A stretch of DNA of 64,000 nt. Source: Anastatus disparis (Eukaryota; Arthropoda; Insecta; Hymenoptera; Eupelmidae). The notes beneath the pieces were generated by a model. The model was not told the origin of the DNA. It searched no databases and saw only the letters and a list, made by a program, of their open reading frames with translations. Positions 1-13,800 of the stretch are shown in pieces. The position numbers and the translations under genes are program-made. Where the stretch lies: assembly GCA_017163975.1 (NCBI GenBank), contig JAFFSR010000009.1, positions 1,426,001-1,490,000 on the forward strand. The letters run 5' to 3'. Positions within the stretch are counted from its first letter, which is position 1; the number at the start of each line of letters is the position of its first letter.

Positions 1-2088
1 GTCATACGTGACTATAAATTTTGAAATTAAAGATTATATCGGAAGTAAATAAAAGAATAAGGTACTTATGCATGACGCGTATAAGTTTTCTATTTAGAAA
101 TCAGAAGCTTCTACCATTTATGAAGTGACTGGTTTATAGTATCTAATTTCGACTAACTCCTATTACACATGTTATAAAATAGTTGACGGTATTCGCGACA
201 TGATTGATCTATCATATGATATAAACTTTCAACTTTATGCAGTATCATAATATCTTAATGTATTTTGAGGCTTTTCACATTAATAAAAGATAAATTTGCA
301 TATTCAGAGCAACTCTTATTACTTCGCAAAATGATCAAAAGAAAAAATTAATGAATTTCGTGAATAGAGGCAGGGTTTCGGGTCACCGATTTTCATCAAA
401 TTTTGGAAGATAATTCTGGATGTATAAACATAAAAAAAGCGAACATTTTAGATTCCCACGCTCAATATTTCCCTTACAAGCAATTAAAAATTACTGGGAA
501 AGATATTAGATTTTTAAATGCTTATAGTTCTGCAGTATTAATAGCTAAAAGCTTAAAACTTTTAAATGAAAGCTAAGTTGATCCTTTCAAAATAGTAGAT
601 ATATTATATCGAAATATTATTTTTTTTAAGTTGCAGATTAATAAAAATTGGATCAAATTTTAGCTTTTATTATTAATTAATGTTTTAAAAAGGAAATTTA
701 GGTCAAATTTTTATTGCACTATAATTTTAGAAGAGAAAAAATATTTTTATATATTGTAAGTGTTATTTCGAAAGAATTTGTGCTCAGCTTTTATTTAGAA
801 GTTTTAATCTTTTAGCTATTGATGCTGAAGAACTATAACTGTTTGAAATTCTAGTAACATTTCCTGTGATGTTCTTTAATTGCGTGTAACCAAGGAAATA
901 TTGAGCGTTTGAGCCTAAAATTTTGGCTTATTTCTTGTTAATGCATCCAGAATTATCTCCTGAAAATTGTGCGAAATTACATTTGTTTCTTGAATTGATC
1001 TTTTCATTATATTCTTCTCAAAATGGAGTTGCGATACAAACCAATATCATCCAAAGAAAAAAGTTAAAATTAAAAAAAAGTTACAATTTTTTTGTTTTTA
1101 TCTTTCGTTAGAAAACTATTTAGTTTATAAAATTTTCTGTAAGATTGACTGACAATCTTTTAATTTTTTTTGTAATTTTGAATAATCTAATAGTGATAAT
1201 TATTACTGTTCATAAATTTCAGACATGTTTACCTGCGGTTTCAACGCGATACTCAGTAAAAGCTTATTCTAGTTTTGCAATTTTTACCTCTAAAAATAAA
1301 GATAGCAGTCACAACAAATTTAAACTAACTATTTAGGTATTTGAACAGGGAATTTAACCATACTGACTTACCCCAAAGAATTCATAGAGATGACTTTTTT
1401 CAAGTATAAAGTATTTGCATAGTCCTGAGAATCGAAAACGAGCTAACTGATAAAAATAATTTATTTGATATATTTTTTATAAACTTTAATATTATATAAT
1501 GATTAATATCATTATATAATATTACTATTATATTATTTCATAAATAATACAATAGTAATCTTGAACCATTTTTTACATTTGTTGCAGAAAACATGTCGAT
1601 TCTCATTCTGGTAATGCAAAACGTTTATATACTAAAAAGAACTATACAAATTTTTTAGTGTGGGTCAAGGTGGTCAAATAATCATTTTAACTGTTTTTCA
1701 GTTGCCATATTTATTTTTAGCAGAAAAAAATTGTTAATTAATGTTAAAATAGTCGATATTGACCGTTGCATAACAGTAATATAAATGGTTAAAATCTGGA
1801 AAAATTTATGAGCATCAATAATGAACTCCAGAATATACTGCCACTGTTTCAGGAAAAAGTAAAAAATGGTAGATCGATCTCACAGAAAATCTGTTTGATT
1901 GAAATTTTAATCACAATTAAATATTAAAAAATATACCAATCGATTCTTGGTTAAAGTGTTACATTTATCTTAATTAAATTTTCACGACTAAAGGTGATAG
2001 AATCAAATGTGACTCGAATAAAATAAGATTGATAGCTTTGTAGCCCTAATATTTATTAATAAGAACGAAATTATTTTGTATATTACAG
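1..2088. other. AT-rich intron or upstream sequence of SGSH
   Basis: No convincing exon is visible. The first recognisable SGSH exon begins at 2089 in codon phase 1, so this stretch is best read as the intron before it. I looked for the sulfatase N-terminal block (metal-binding DDG and catalytic CSPSR motifs) in all frames and did not see it, so those exons probably lie left of the window. The short open frames here are AT-rich and have no splice support. A 17-bp perfect AT palindrome with a 4-base spacer sits at 1487-1524. Confidence 0.6.
1487..1524. repeat. perfect AT palindrome (17-bp arms)
   Basis: The arms at 1487-1503 and 1508-1524 are exact reverse complements around a 4-base spacer. 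It is made only of A/T apart from one G and one C, so it may be a chance product of composition or a cruciform-prone site. Confidence 0.6.
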
Positions 2089-4086
2089 GTATTATAGGTA
2101 AGAAGCATGTAGGACCAAACAAGACTTATCCGTTTGACTTTTCTTATACCGAAGAAAATGAGTCCATCCTTCAAGTTGGACGTAATATCACACGGATTAA
2201 ACTGCTCGTCCGTGAATTTCTTGCTCAGAATAGGAGCCAGTATGTTTATTCAAATTAATTTCTTCTTAACTTTTCAATTTTTCTCAAGTTTAAATTATAA
2301 AAAGGATGTAAATTAAAAATAACTTTTTTAAACCATATGTAAGAAGTATCATTTTTACATGAGTTTGGCAAAAATTGTGATGGACATTGCTTTTCACACC
2401 TTTGACTAAGCATACAGCAAGAAAGGTGTATAATATAAAAAGAAATTTAACAAAGTACTGAAAGTATTTGTGGTAAAATTATTTCCAACATTAAAGAGAA
2501 ACACAAAAACTGTATATATTATTTAAAATTCTTATTTATAATTAGAAATTTGAAATAACATTTCCATACGTGATACTATAATATAATTTATATCCTTTTT
2601 ACACTCTGAACTAAAGAAAAGAAAAAGAAAAATTATGAAAAAATAATAAAATTGGTAATATACGAATAAATAACACTATTGTCTACAGACCGTTCTTCCT
2701 CTACGTCGCTTTTCACGATCCTCATCGTTGTGGCCATAGTCACCCAGAATATGGTAGTTTCTGTGAGAAATTTGGTAATGGTCAAGAAGGAATGGGCGTC
2801 ATTCCTGATTGGAGCCCTATTTATTATCAATGGGAACAGGTTAAGCTACCCTATCACGTACAAGATACAGAGCTAGCTAGACGAGATATTGCAGCGCAGT
2901 ATACGACTATGTCACGTTTAGATCAGGGTAAAATGTCTGTTTACTTTAATGAAAAATTTTTTTTTCTTTTTTAATATAAGCTCAACTTTATTACCTAGGT
3001 ATTGGACTGGTATTAAAGGAATTAGAAAACGCAGGATTAAAAGATGATACTTTGATTATTTATACTTCTGATAATGGAATACCATATACCAGCGGAAGAA
3101 CAAATCTTTATGATCCTGGTAATTCAATTAAATTAACATATAATTTATTTCTAGAAATAAAATTTAGTTAATTAAATGAACAAGAAAAATATTTTATGAT
3201 TTATAGGCATGGCTGAGCCAATGATTATATCCTCTCCATATCATAATCAAAGACGTAATGAAGCTACTTATAGCATGACTTCTTTATTGGACATCACACC
3301 CACATTGTTAGATTGGTTTGGTTTAACTCAAGCTAAAAATGTTAAAAAATATCTTTCAACTCTTACTGGAAAATCATTACTACCTTTGTTAGAGAAAGGT
3401 TAATAAAAATTAATACTTGATCATGATAAAAAATTAATTGTGATTTCATGTAGAAATATTAATCACTTCTTTCTTTTGTAGAGCCAAACGAAGATAATAC
3501 AACAGCTGTATTTGCAAGTCAAACTCACCATGAAGTTACAATGTATTATCCAATGAGAGCAATAAGAACCAAGAAATATAAACTTATTCATAATTTAAAT
3601 TATAAAATGCCTTTCCCTATTGATCAAGATTTCTTTATATCACCTACGTTCCAGGTAAAAATTAATGTTTTTATTTTATCATTTCGAAAATAAGATATTT
3701 AATTGTTCTTTTTTCATAGGACTTATTGAATAGAACTAGAAGCAGGGAGTCACTCAGATGGTATAAGACTGATTTGAAAACGTATTACTATAGGCCAGAA
3801 TGGGAAATGTATGATTTGAAGTACGACCCTGAAGAATTGAACAATATTGCAACCAAAAAATCAATGCAAGTAAGTAGAATGAAAATAATATAATTCACAC
3901 ATTATTATTTGTTATTAATCTATTAATTCAAATATTCAGCCAATATTTGAGGAGCTTAAGGAAAAACTCTTCAATTGGCAAAAGGAAACTAAGGATCCAT
4001 GGTTATGTGCACCTAATGCTGTATTGGAACCATTCGAAGGAGATAAAAATAATCAACAGTGCATGTTTCTTTTAAATGATGTATGA
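2089..4086 (+). CDS. SGSH: N-sulfoglucosamine sulfohydrolase (heparan N-sulfatase), 3' part, partial
   Basis: This lysosomal enzyme removes the N-linked sulfate from glucosamine residues of heparan sulfate. Seven exons are supported: 2089-2239, 2689-2927, 2999-3118, 3207-3398, 3482-3654, 3720-3869 and 3940-4086 (TGA 4084-4086). All have AG/GT borders and matching phases, giving 389 residues. Family blocks in order are [145 protein letters not shown] and [13 protein letters not shown]. These cover roughly residue 120 to the end of the family (about 500 aa). The catalytic cysteine region is not in the window, so whether the enzyme is complete cannot be judged. No break is seen in the part present. 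It is tail-to-tail with the next gene. Confidence 0.95.
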
Positions 4087-7000
4087 ATTTTAATATTTTG
4101 AAATACTGAATCATAGTGTTATTGGTTCATAATGTATTTTTTATATATTTACTGTTATAAATTTTTTTTACTGATAAATCACTTTTATAAGATAATGAGA
4201 TAAATTAGATTTTTATTACTATTATCTGTTAATTTACTAACCTGTTTATGGATAGAAAATCTTTGATTGAGAAATGTTTTGTTTTCGATCATGTTGTTTA
4301 AGTAAAACCTCATTCAGTTGGTGAATGTATGTATTGGATTTATTTACAGACTTTTCAACTTCTATCATTTCTGTTGAAATCTTGCTAACCTAAAAGATAT
4401 TAATTTTTAAAGATTGAACAAAACGTTGAGCGTATTTCTCGTTAATCATTATAATATATGTTCATACTCACAAATTGTTTATAACCAAGATATCTATTGT
4501 ACTTTAATTTGTTGTCATAAATCTGTCTTATTTGTACCATAAGAATCAGACAGAGTGCAAGGCCACCCAATAAATAAAAGGCATTTACACTTTGCAAATT
4601 GCGCATAAACATAACAATTATAGATAACTCTCATCAAAAAATTAAAATAAGTAAAAAAATATTCTTCTTATCCATCACATAATCACTTATTTTCAAGGCA
4701 ACTTGTTAAACTCCTCGTTTTGTATATAATTAATCACGCTATAGATGTAACATTCCGCAAATTTATTTACTTGTATTTACAAATTATGTTAAACCAAAAT
4801 TGATAATACTATTAATTACTGTAATATAAATGACGCTAGAAAAAAAATAACGCATTCGATATCAATGGTTATTTCTCTTATTGTTTTATTCGCGCAAAAC
4901 CAGCTGAGTGAAGTCGAGGGGACGCCATATTGGACTTGCGCAGTAATCACATGTTAATTTGAATTCTTTTTTAAGAACAAGTACTTAAATATACCCGCTC
5001 ATAATAAACAACATAAAAAAGAAACAAGACAGAAACTAAAGTAAAAAATAAATTTATTTTTATTACTTATTTTTTATTTGACATATTTCCTTGGTTCGTT
5101 AAGATGTTAACACCGCCGTAGTTAGGAGATGTACTTCTCAGTGGCATAGATTCATGCTGAAATAATTAAATAATTAAAATTGTTTAATTATTTTTAAAGG
5201 ACTTTCAAAATCATATATATTTTAAAAAAAATAAGCAGGTTGATGGTTGCATTAAAAGAAAATAAACGAAATGTGTATTTTTACAGTTTATTAAAATAAT
5301 TTAAATAAACTTACAATAATTACTTTCTTTTTGTCACTTTTTATATTACTAGTTTTATGATCTTTAAATTTTTTTAAATTCGATTATTACGTAGAATTTA
5401 ATTCTATTTATTATTTAGATATCATTTGTCATTTTGTGAAATTTAAAAAAAACTATCAACAAGATCCTAATTATTGTATATTGTTATTAAAGATTTATGA
5501 AAATTTTAATAATGCATAAGATTTTTATGCATAGGATAGATAGGATTTTTTAATATTCAAATTTATTGTTAATAATGTAACATCAAAATTTCAAAAAATG
5601 AGCAAGTCATTTATATATTCATTTATTTGTCTCAGATTCTTTAAGTTAATCCGAAATGATACAAGAATAAATAAATAAGCCCAATCATCCAAATGTTGAT
5701 GTTATTTAATTTTTAATAATTATTTTAAAATCACTAAGCAAGGCTACATGTCTTATTTGTTACATTTTTTTAGTACATAATTTTCTCTTAGAAAATTTCT
5801 AGATATATTCATTCATTGAAATTGAAAATACATTAATTTTGTTGAACCAATTTCTATAAGCTCATGATGTTGGCAAATTATGTTCTGAGCTATATTTAGG
5901 ATTGAATCTAAAAATGTAGCAGTCTACAATAAAAAGACGCAGATTCTTTATTTCCTACTCGAATTCTAAGAAATATGAAAAAAAAACAAGCCAACTTTGA
6001 CAAATTATTGCTTTTGATACTTATTACTAAAAGAAATATCACTACATTTACAACATAATTTTTGTTATAGAAAAAATATTGTACAATATACAATAATTCT
6101 AATCTATAATTATTAACAATTAAATATATATACAACCTTTGTTGCTTATTAATTCAGCACATAAATGCACATACAATGATTCTGCGTACAAAACAAAAGT
6201 AGCGATACTTTTATAAAATCATCTTCCCTATATATATACAAAAATGTAAAAGCAAATCCAGAGCGATAAAGCCAGATACTCGACGAAGCAGGAAAGATTT
6301 TATACTCTCATACATAAATGTATAGACATACACACAAGCACAAACACATACATAATTATATACATATATGCACGCTTCATAGTATAAACATTAAAAAGGA
6401 AATAATAATGCGCCGAGAGAAGATGCTTAGCGATCGTCCCTCTTTGCTTCGAATACTCGATCGGCTCCGCACACGAAATTACTAAACGACAATACTTTTG
6501 TTGATTGTAGAGGCTGTATATCTACAAGCCTCACTACGCTTAATAATACTAGTCTAAAAAATAGTTATAAAAGTGAATCGAGTTAAGAATTATAAGAAGA
6601 ATTAAAAAGCTGCAGATTTTTTTTAATTAAACGCTAAATAAAATGTACATCAGAATCCCTTGCAAATCTTGAGAAAATTATTAACTTTGAACATTAACGT
6701 AATTCAAAGTATTTAAAAGTACAATTTATAAATAAATATTATATAAAACTTCTCAATATTTATTCATGATTACATACACACGAGTTCACAATTAAAAATT
6801 TAAAACTCCTAAAGCTTTTAATTCATAGTAATTACTTACTAAAGTATAAGAATTTAATCTTAGACGTTATATATTCCAATATGAATCCATATTACCTAAG
6901 ATTATAATTTAATTTTAATTTTGAGTTTTATTAATCGTTAGATTCGGTTTTTAATAAATCTTTACATTTCTCTCTCTGGATGAATAAATCACAGATTACA

Positions 7001-7877
7001 AAATGTTCGTAATAATACAATAATCACTTTCCGCTTCCCCCTTACAAATATTTGATAATCAAGAATAATTTTTATGTTTGTACACATAACACCATGCCTT
7101 TCGTGCAATAACCAAATAACTTCATTCACTTTTTACAGAATATAATTTTATATTCAAAATTATTTATTTCTATTTATTGTTTGAACGTTCAAAGTTTCTA
7201 ATATTATTGTTATACAATATCATTTTAAAACTTATCTAAAAAAAAAAGAATTATTTTTAAAAATGCATTTATTTTGTATTTATGCAAAAATTATTATACA
7301 AATAATAAAAGTATTATACCAATTTTAAAAACTTGGTAAAATTGAGCTTTTTATGAAAAAGTATAATTGCATTAATTAATCTAACGCACGAAGAATTCTA
7401 AAAAGCTTCTTGGTATATTAATTCATAAAGAGAATTTATCTATGAATCATAAGCGGATAAAAATATTAAAATTATTTGATTATTGTACGATTCGAGCAGA
7501 TTCTATTGTCTTAAAACATAAACCCGCATTCCTTACTGTTTTGACAGAGTCAGGTGATAGCACAGAATTGATTGACGATTGTACATAAATATAGGAATTA
7601 AACGATTGACTTTCTATAACGTGTATACACATATCACATAACTGGGTATAGAAGTTGCACAATAAAACGTTCCCTTGTGTTCCCGGACGCTTGCATATAG
7701 ATTGGTTCGATGAACCCCTGCTGACTTGTCGTAATAGAATATAAACGCATAAAAGAATGCAAATCGATTCCAGGGGGGTATACAAAAGAGGAAAATGTGT
7801 ATGTGTATGTGCGTATATATGTATAAGTACGCTTAAGAGCTTTTGGCCAGTAGCAAGCAGGGAACGAATTATTTAGG
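4087..7877. other. intergenic region between convergent genes (3' UTRs)
   Basis: The interval should hold the 3' UTRs of SGSH (+) and the lipid phosphatase (-). It is AT-rich with several AATAAA-like signals on both strands (for example about 4568 on +), but I cannot choose the used sites. CA/TA-rich low-complexity sequence lies at about 6300-6375. The open frames on the minus strand (5908-6135 and 7480-7906) show no domain and look like chance frames. The second overlaps sequence just past the phosphatase stop. Confidence 0.6.
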
Positions 7878-10800
7878 TCAACAGATGCGATTGATGCTTG
7901 TGCCATTATTCACCTGCGTGCCATCGGACGAGGCAGCCACCTCGTATTCGACTGCGCGCACCTTCTCCTCGTGTTGCTGATGCAATTCTTTGCAGCTGTT
8001 ACTGTTTAGTCGTCTTTCCTTGAAGAGATCCGCCACACCCAAGGCCTTAAATAATTATAACATATCAACATTACTTTGTTGCATTCATGTTTCACTTTTT
8101 TACAATTTTTAATATAATTTCAGTTTTTTTTTTTATAAAACACTAATTTTTTCTAGTCGAATTCGAAATATAGTAAAATAAAAAGAAATCTCCGAAACCA
8201 GTGCAACAAAAGTAGTTTTACTTTTGATATATGCCAAAGATTTATAAAAGTTGCAAAATTCTTATCTTTTGAATTTATAAACAATAGTATAAATAATTAC
8301 ATTTGAAATAATAATTTTTTATAAAAAACTACAAGAAATAATAATGAAATATAATTCCATAGTTAAATGATTAAAAGGTTTCATTAATAAATGGGGATAA
8401 GGTAAAGTATCGCGTGTTGACAGTTATATCATGTAGTTTCCGGTGAACCTTCACAGATCCCAGATTTTTTTAATAATACCTTCTAATAATTTAATCTCAT
8501 ATTCATTAAAACTACTACAAGATGTATATCATAGTTTTTTTCAAAAATTTTTATTTTGAATGTTAATATATTTATATTATTGATGAGCAAGGAAATAATT
8601 TAACTAACTTTTATTTCATCTATGACTTGAATAATTTAAAAAATAAAAAATATAAAAAATTAAAGAAAAGAGTTTGGCATGGATTCTTACAGGAAAAGTA
8701 GCATTTACGTTTATAATTTTGTAATAAGACTATAGATTTTTATGGACCAAAAATGGAATTATAGATTTTTTTGTTAATAATTCAAGGGAGTTAAGTCGTA
8801 ATATGGTAGTTAAAGCAACTTAACTGTAGTATGCGCGATATATATAGATAAGATGACGCTATAGCAAATTTTTTTTTTTATATAAATCGAGATATCTAAC
8901 AGATATTTAAAAAATCAATAAATAATCCTTACATAATTTTCTTTTATGAAACTAATAATACTTAAATATTTCATCATAAATTATTTTGAAAAAAAATTAA
9001 TCTTTCAAAAAAATACAATTCTTCATAAATCACCGCGTTAAGGAGATGTGAATCGGATACTACACCTGTATTCATAAATCTGGACTATCTTTTTATTTCA
9101 TTGCAAAATTTAAAAAAAAGAAATGCATTAGCTTGTAGTATGTACCATGAAGATTATACAGTTAAATTTTTAAATAAATTTATTCATTAAATTTTCAGAA
9201 TTTCAGATTTTTTGTATAAAATCTAAAAATTTTAATATATAATATTGGAACCCAAAATTCTGAATAACTAAAGAATGAATTTATTTAAAAATTTAACTGA
9301 ATAATCTTCATGATAAATACTACAAGCTAAAGCATTTCTTTTCCTCAAGTTTTGCAATAAAATTAAAAGATAGGCCAAATTCACGAGTGCAGGTGTAGTG
9401 TCCGTTTTACATCCCCTTAAAGCTGTATATTATGAATTCTAATATCTATTTTTGTAGAGTTCAGTGGAGTAGTGGCTAAGGCGCGTGACTCGTATTCCCG
9501 TTGACGCGGGATCGATTCCCCGTCTGGTCGTTTTTTCGCTGTCTCTGCCGTGGGTTGACATCACGTTAAATAATATGTCACTAAAGAGTACGTGGTCAGA
9601 CACCACAGGAAAAAATATTAAAAAAAAAAAAGAATTCTGTAAACTAATAAAAATTAGAATTAAGTCGCTATTAGCTTTGACTATATCTCCGGAAACTCTT
9701 AATAATTTTTTTTATAAATTTTATTTAACGTCGATGTATTTACGCTATCATTATGATGCTAATTAAAGATGAAGGTTTGTCAGTGTGTTTGTGAACAAAA
9801 GCATATATAATATACAGTGATGCATGTATCAATTCGAACTCCAGTCCTCGAAATTCTGGATCCATTACTCTACCGAGTGAGCCACTGACAACCTCTTTCA
9901 ATAATATTTTTACGTTCTTCTAACCTCAAAATCGCAACTTCTTTTCTCATTTTCGGCTCTCAGAACGTAAAATTCATTACGTTACTTGGACAAAAAGGCT
10001 TTTTAACGAAACTCGTTACAAACCTCGCCTTCGGCTCGGCTTGTAATCTTCTCGTTTCGTAAAAAAAGCCTATCTGCCCACGGAACGTAATGTACTATTA
10101 TTGTCAATTCTTTTAGTGATTCAACTAGCTCAAATTAACTAAAAATAACATGAAAACACATTCCATTAATTAATTTAATAATTAATTGTTAAATTGATAT
10201 AAGTTTACAGCACTCTACAAAAATTCTAACAGTTAAGAAATTATATTATTCTGTTTAAATTGAATTTCAAAATTGCTCACATAAGAGCAGAATATAAATT
10301 TTGATTTATAATTCAAATAGAATCCAGTGGCCTTTGTTTAAAAAGAAATATAAACTAGAAATACGAGAAATAAGTTTTTGTTACGTAAAGTAGTAAAAAT
10401 AAAAAAAAAAAAACAAGTAATTCCTCGTGAAGGAATCGAAACTGACACTATAAACGGAAAAAAAAACTTATATAAGATCATTGATTATTTACCATGATAA
10501 AAGCGATGAGCGTGCCGATGGTCGAGCCAGCTAATACGTCGCTCCAATGATGTTTATAGTTTGAAATTCGCGTCATCGCTGTAAACCACGCCATCATTAT
10601 GCAAATGAATTGTAGAAAATGCCGAAGTAATTTACTACCCTTCCAAGTCATTCTTAATTGCAAGTACAGCTGAAAAATTTTTATTCTCATCTTTAACATT
10701 TGCCTTGATTTCATACATTAGTATTCATTACGTTAAAAAAAAAACACTACAGATTTGGCTGTTCAAGGCATACTACATGTTTAAAATATTAAAACATATG

Positions 10801-13800
10801 TACATTATTATTATTCTTATTATTATTATTACTATTATTATAAATTTAAACAGATTATACATATTTGTAAATAAAAAAACTTTCACCATGTAAAAAAATT
10901 AAAATTATAATAATAATATAAGAATAGTAGTAAAATAGGCTTAATCTGTATTTAATTTTCTAATGCTTAAAAAACTCACTGCTAAGTAGATCATGGTGTA
11001 AGCCGAGAAGGATGAGTGTCCCGAAGGGAAGGACAGCCTGAAAATAAAAATAAAAAGCATACGAATAAAAAAAAACAAGAAGCAAAAAGTGCCAGACAAG
11101 CAGAAAAACACATAGATTTTTAGTAGACGTAGTTTACACATGCTACACTATAAAAATCTATGCTTTTCATGTATAGAGCAAAAGGTTGTTCAAGTCTACA
11201 GAGCTAAAGTTTCACATCTGTGTGATCGAGAAAAAAAAGTCAAGGTCTAAATTTTATGTTTGTTGTATGTAACGTAAGTATATACGCCAAAACTTACGAC
11301 TTTACTTCAAAGGCCATACCATCTTACGTAAGAGCAACATAATTACTCGAGTAATTATATTATTAAAAAAAAAAAGAAAAAGAAGAAAGAAAACAAGCCA
11401 TAAAATTCACGTGTTTTGCTGAATCGGCTAAATATTTTTGCCTCAAAAGTTAAATGCGTGTGAAAGTTTTTTATAGAATGATTGTGAGATGCATGACGTC
11501 GGAACTTAGTCGGTTAATGGAGTTCTTGAAAACACAAGTACAAACGCCGACACAAAGGAAAAATACTCTTAAAAAAAGGTTTTTTACTTAAGTGGTTATG
11601 AACAATTTTTTGTAACTACTGCCTACTTTTGATCAAAAGCTAATACTTATGATAAAATATTGAAGTACTTTTTTATATGAAAAACGTATTGGGTTCATTT
11701 TTTTACAAATCATAAATTAGATACATATTGAAAAAAAATGAAAATTAATGAATCAAAAATTTGAAAAAATTCGTGGAACGGAAGAAGTTGCTGATTCGGC
11801 AAAAAGATACTTGGTTTATATTTCCAGACGTTTGATAAAAGATTCAGACATCACGAGCAGACATAAAACAATTAAGCGCCCATACAAAATCTTATAATCT
11901 CAAAGGCTTTTGCTTTCACAAACATCGGTATCTTGCGAGAAGCCAGACGTACCAATTTTAAAGTACGAGGATACAATAAAACGAAAATAAGATAAGTACA
12001 AAAGAGAATAAATAAATGTTCTTTAAATAAAAATGAAAATGCATAGGAACACATGTCATAGTTAATCATGAATTTACCGGTGATTGTTCTATGGAAATAC
12101 CGGCTGTTTACTCAAGTACTTTCGTCGTCTATGCGAGAAAGGAATTGCAATAGGTTTTATAGGTACGTTAGATTGCATTTTCTTATGTACAGAAGAGAAG
12201 CTGATTAAGCAACCCTTCACCTTTGACCTCCTTTGAACCTTTATCTTTCAGTACAATATTGCTTGCATTGTCTTGATCATAGAAAAATAAAAAATAAATT
12301 TTTTTTGTAATTTTAATTTTTGGATAAAAATTATGGTCTTGTGAAAAATGTTGTCCTTATGCACTATTTAATCGACATTTCATTACATGGCTTGTCGGTA
12401 AAACTTGCTCTGCCTGAACAAATTTTGCTTGTAAAACATGAAAAAATTGAAGCCAGTATTTTAATATTTTAATGCAAAAAATGAAACTTTTATCTCTCCC
12501 ACGTGAAAAGGTAGTTTATGCGTCACGTTAAAATGACGCAATTTTATAAGCTCCGCCTTTATGTCAAATCCCAATGCATCGATATCGCGTCCTGCACTTA
12601 TACGTATAGACATACTTTTAATTCTCGAGTGTTTATATGTATGTAATTGTATACGAGTGGACGCATATAAGCAGCCGACAAATGGACGCCCGATAAATGG
12701 CCCGGTGCATACACGAATGAATGAATTCACTGTCCCCTCTCCTCCTCTTAAAATGCATCTATGTGTATATAAATTTGTCTTAAGAATTAAAATGAGATGG
12801 AAAGGAGGAAAAGAATGTATAAGTATACATTTGAAGCACTGTCACTGGCAACTATACTTAATTTCAAGTCGAGAGAGATAAAAGAGAGACAAATGTCTTA
12901 TTAAGAACAAAGGTATGAATGCATAGTATGCAAATGCAGTCAGTTCGTTTGATGTCAGCTTACTTTGCTCTTTTCAAGTAATACTGTCGATACCTATAGC
13001 TAATCAAACGCACAATAAACGTAAATAGTTCTGTATTTGACTTTAATAATACTCGTATGTTACATCACCAAGCGTCTCTTGAACCTTTGTTAAACAGAAG
13101 GAAAACCAATGAATTATATCTATTTGCAGTTTTTAAAAGGAAAACTTCGATTTAATGACAAATCTATTATGATTGTAATACTAATAATGGAGCTTTAAGA
13201 ATTCTTGAGTTTTTAATAAAGGAAATGAAATTTAATTGCACACCAATTATGCATTAAATTATCCTCGTAATATTTCATACTATATTCTATTATTAGAAAG
13301 ATTTTATGATGAACCTACAGTTATAATAAGAAAAAGACAAAGAAAAAATAAATAAGATAACAAATTAATAGACATCTTCATAGATTTCGAAGATCATTGT
13401 GAGACAACTTATAATTTTCTGTTTGTAAATTCACTACATTCTTTTTTGAGTTGAAAAGATGATACAACGAAGTACAATAATTTTTTAAAAAATTTACCCA
13501 GTGCGATGAAATAATTGAAAGCACTAGATAATAACACATTGCGTCGTGCAAGACAAAAAACGACCGTAATAGCAGGCGTGATGTTTGAAATCCTTTATGA
13601 CGCATATAAAAAAATAATAAATATTTTATATTCTTTTGAATTTCTCGGTAAAGATGCTTGTGATGATATTAAGCTTATTGAAAATAAGGAAGTTATATAA
13701 AAAATACATGAACATTTAAAAAAAATAAAAATATTATTGTAATGATTATTTATTTGCTGTAATTTATGAGATATTTATAAAATCTTAAATTATTTGAAAA

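Noticed and set aside
1..2088. Search for the SGSH catalytic CSPSR exon
   Set aside because: No matching frame seen, so the N-terminus is taken to lie upstream of the window and not to be lost.
12461..12881. Overlapping 89- and 106-codon frames on opposite strands
   Set aside because: Intronic, no domain, no splice context; open on both strands by composition.
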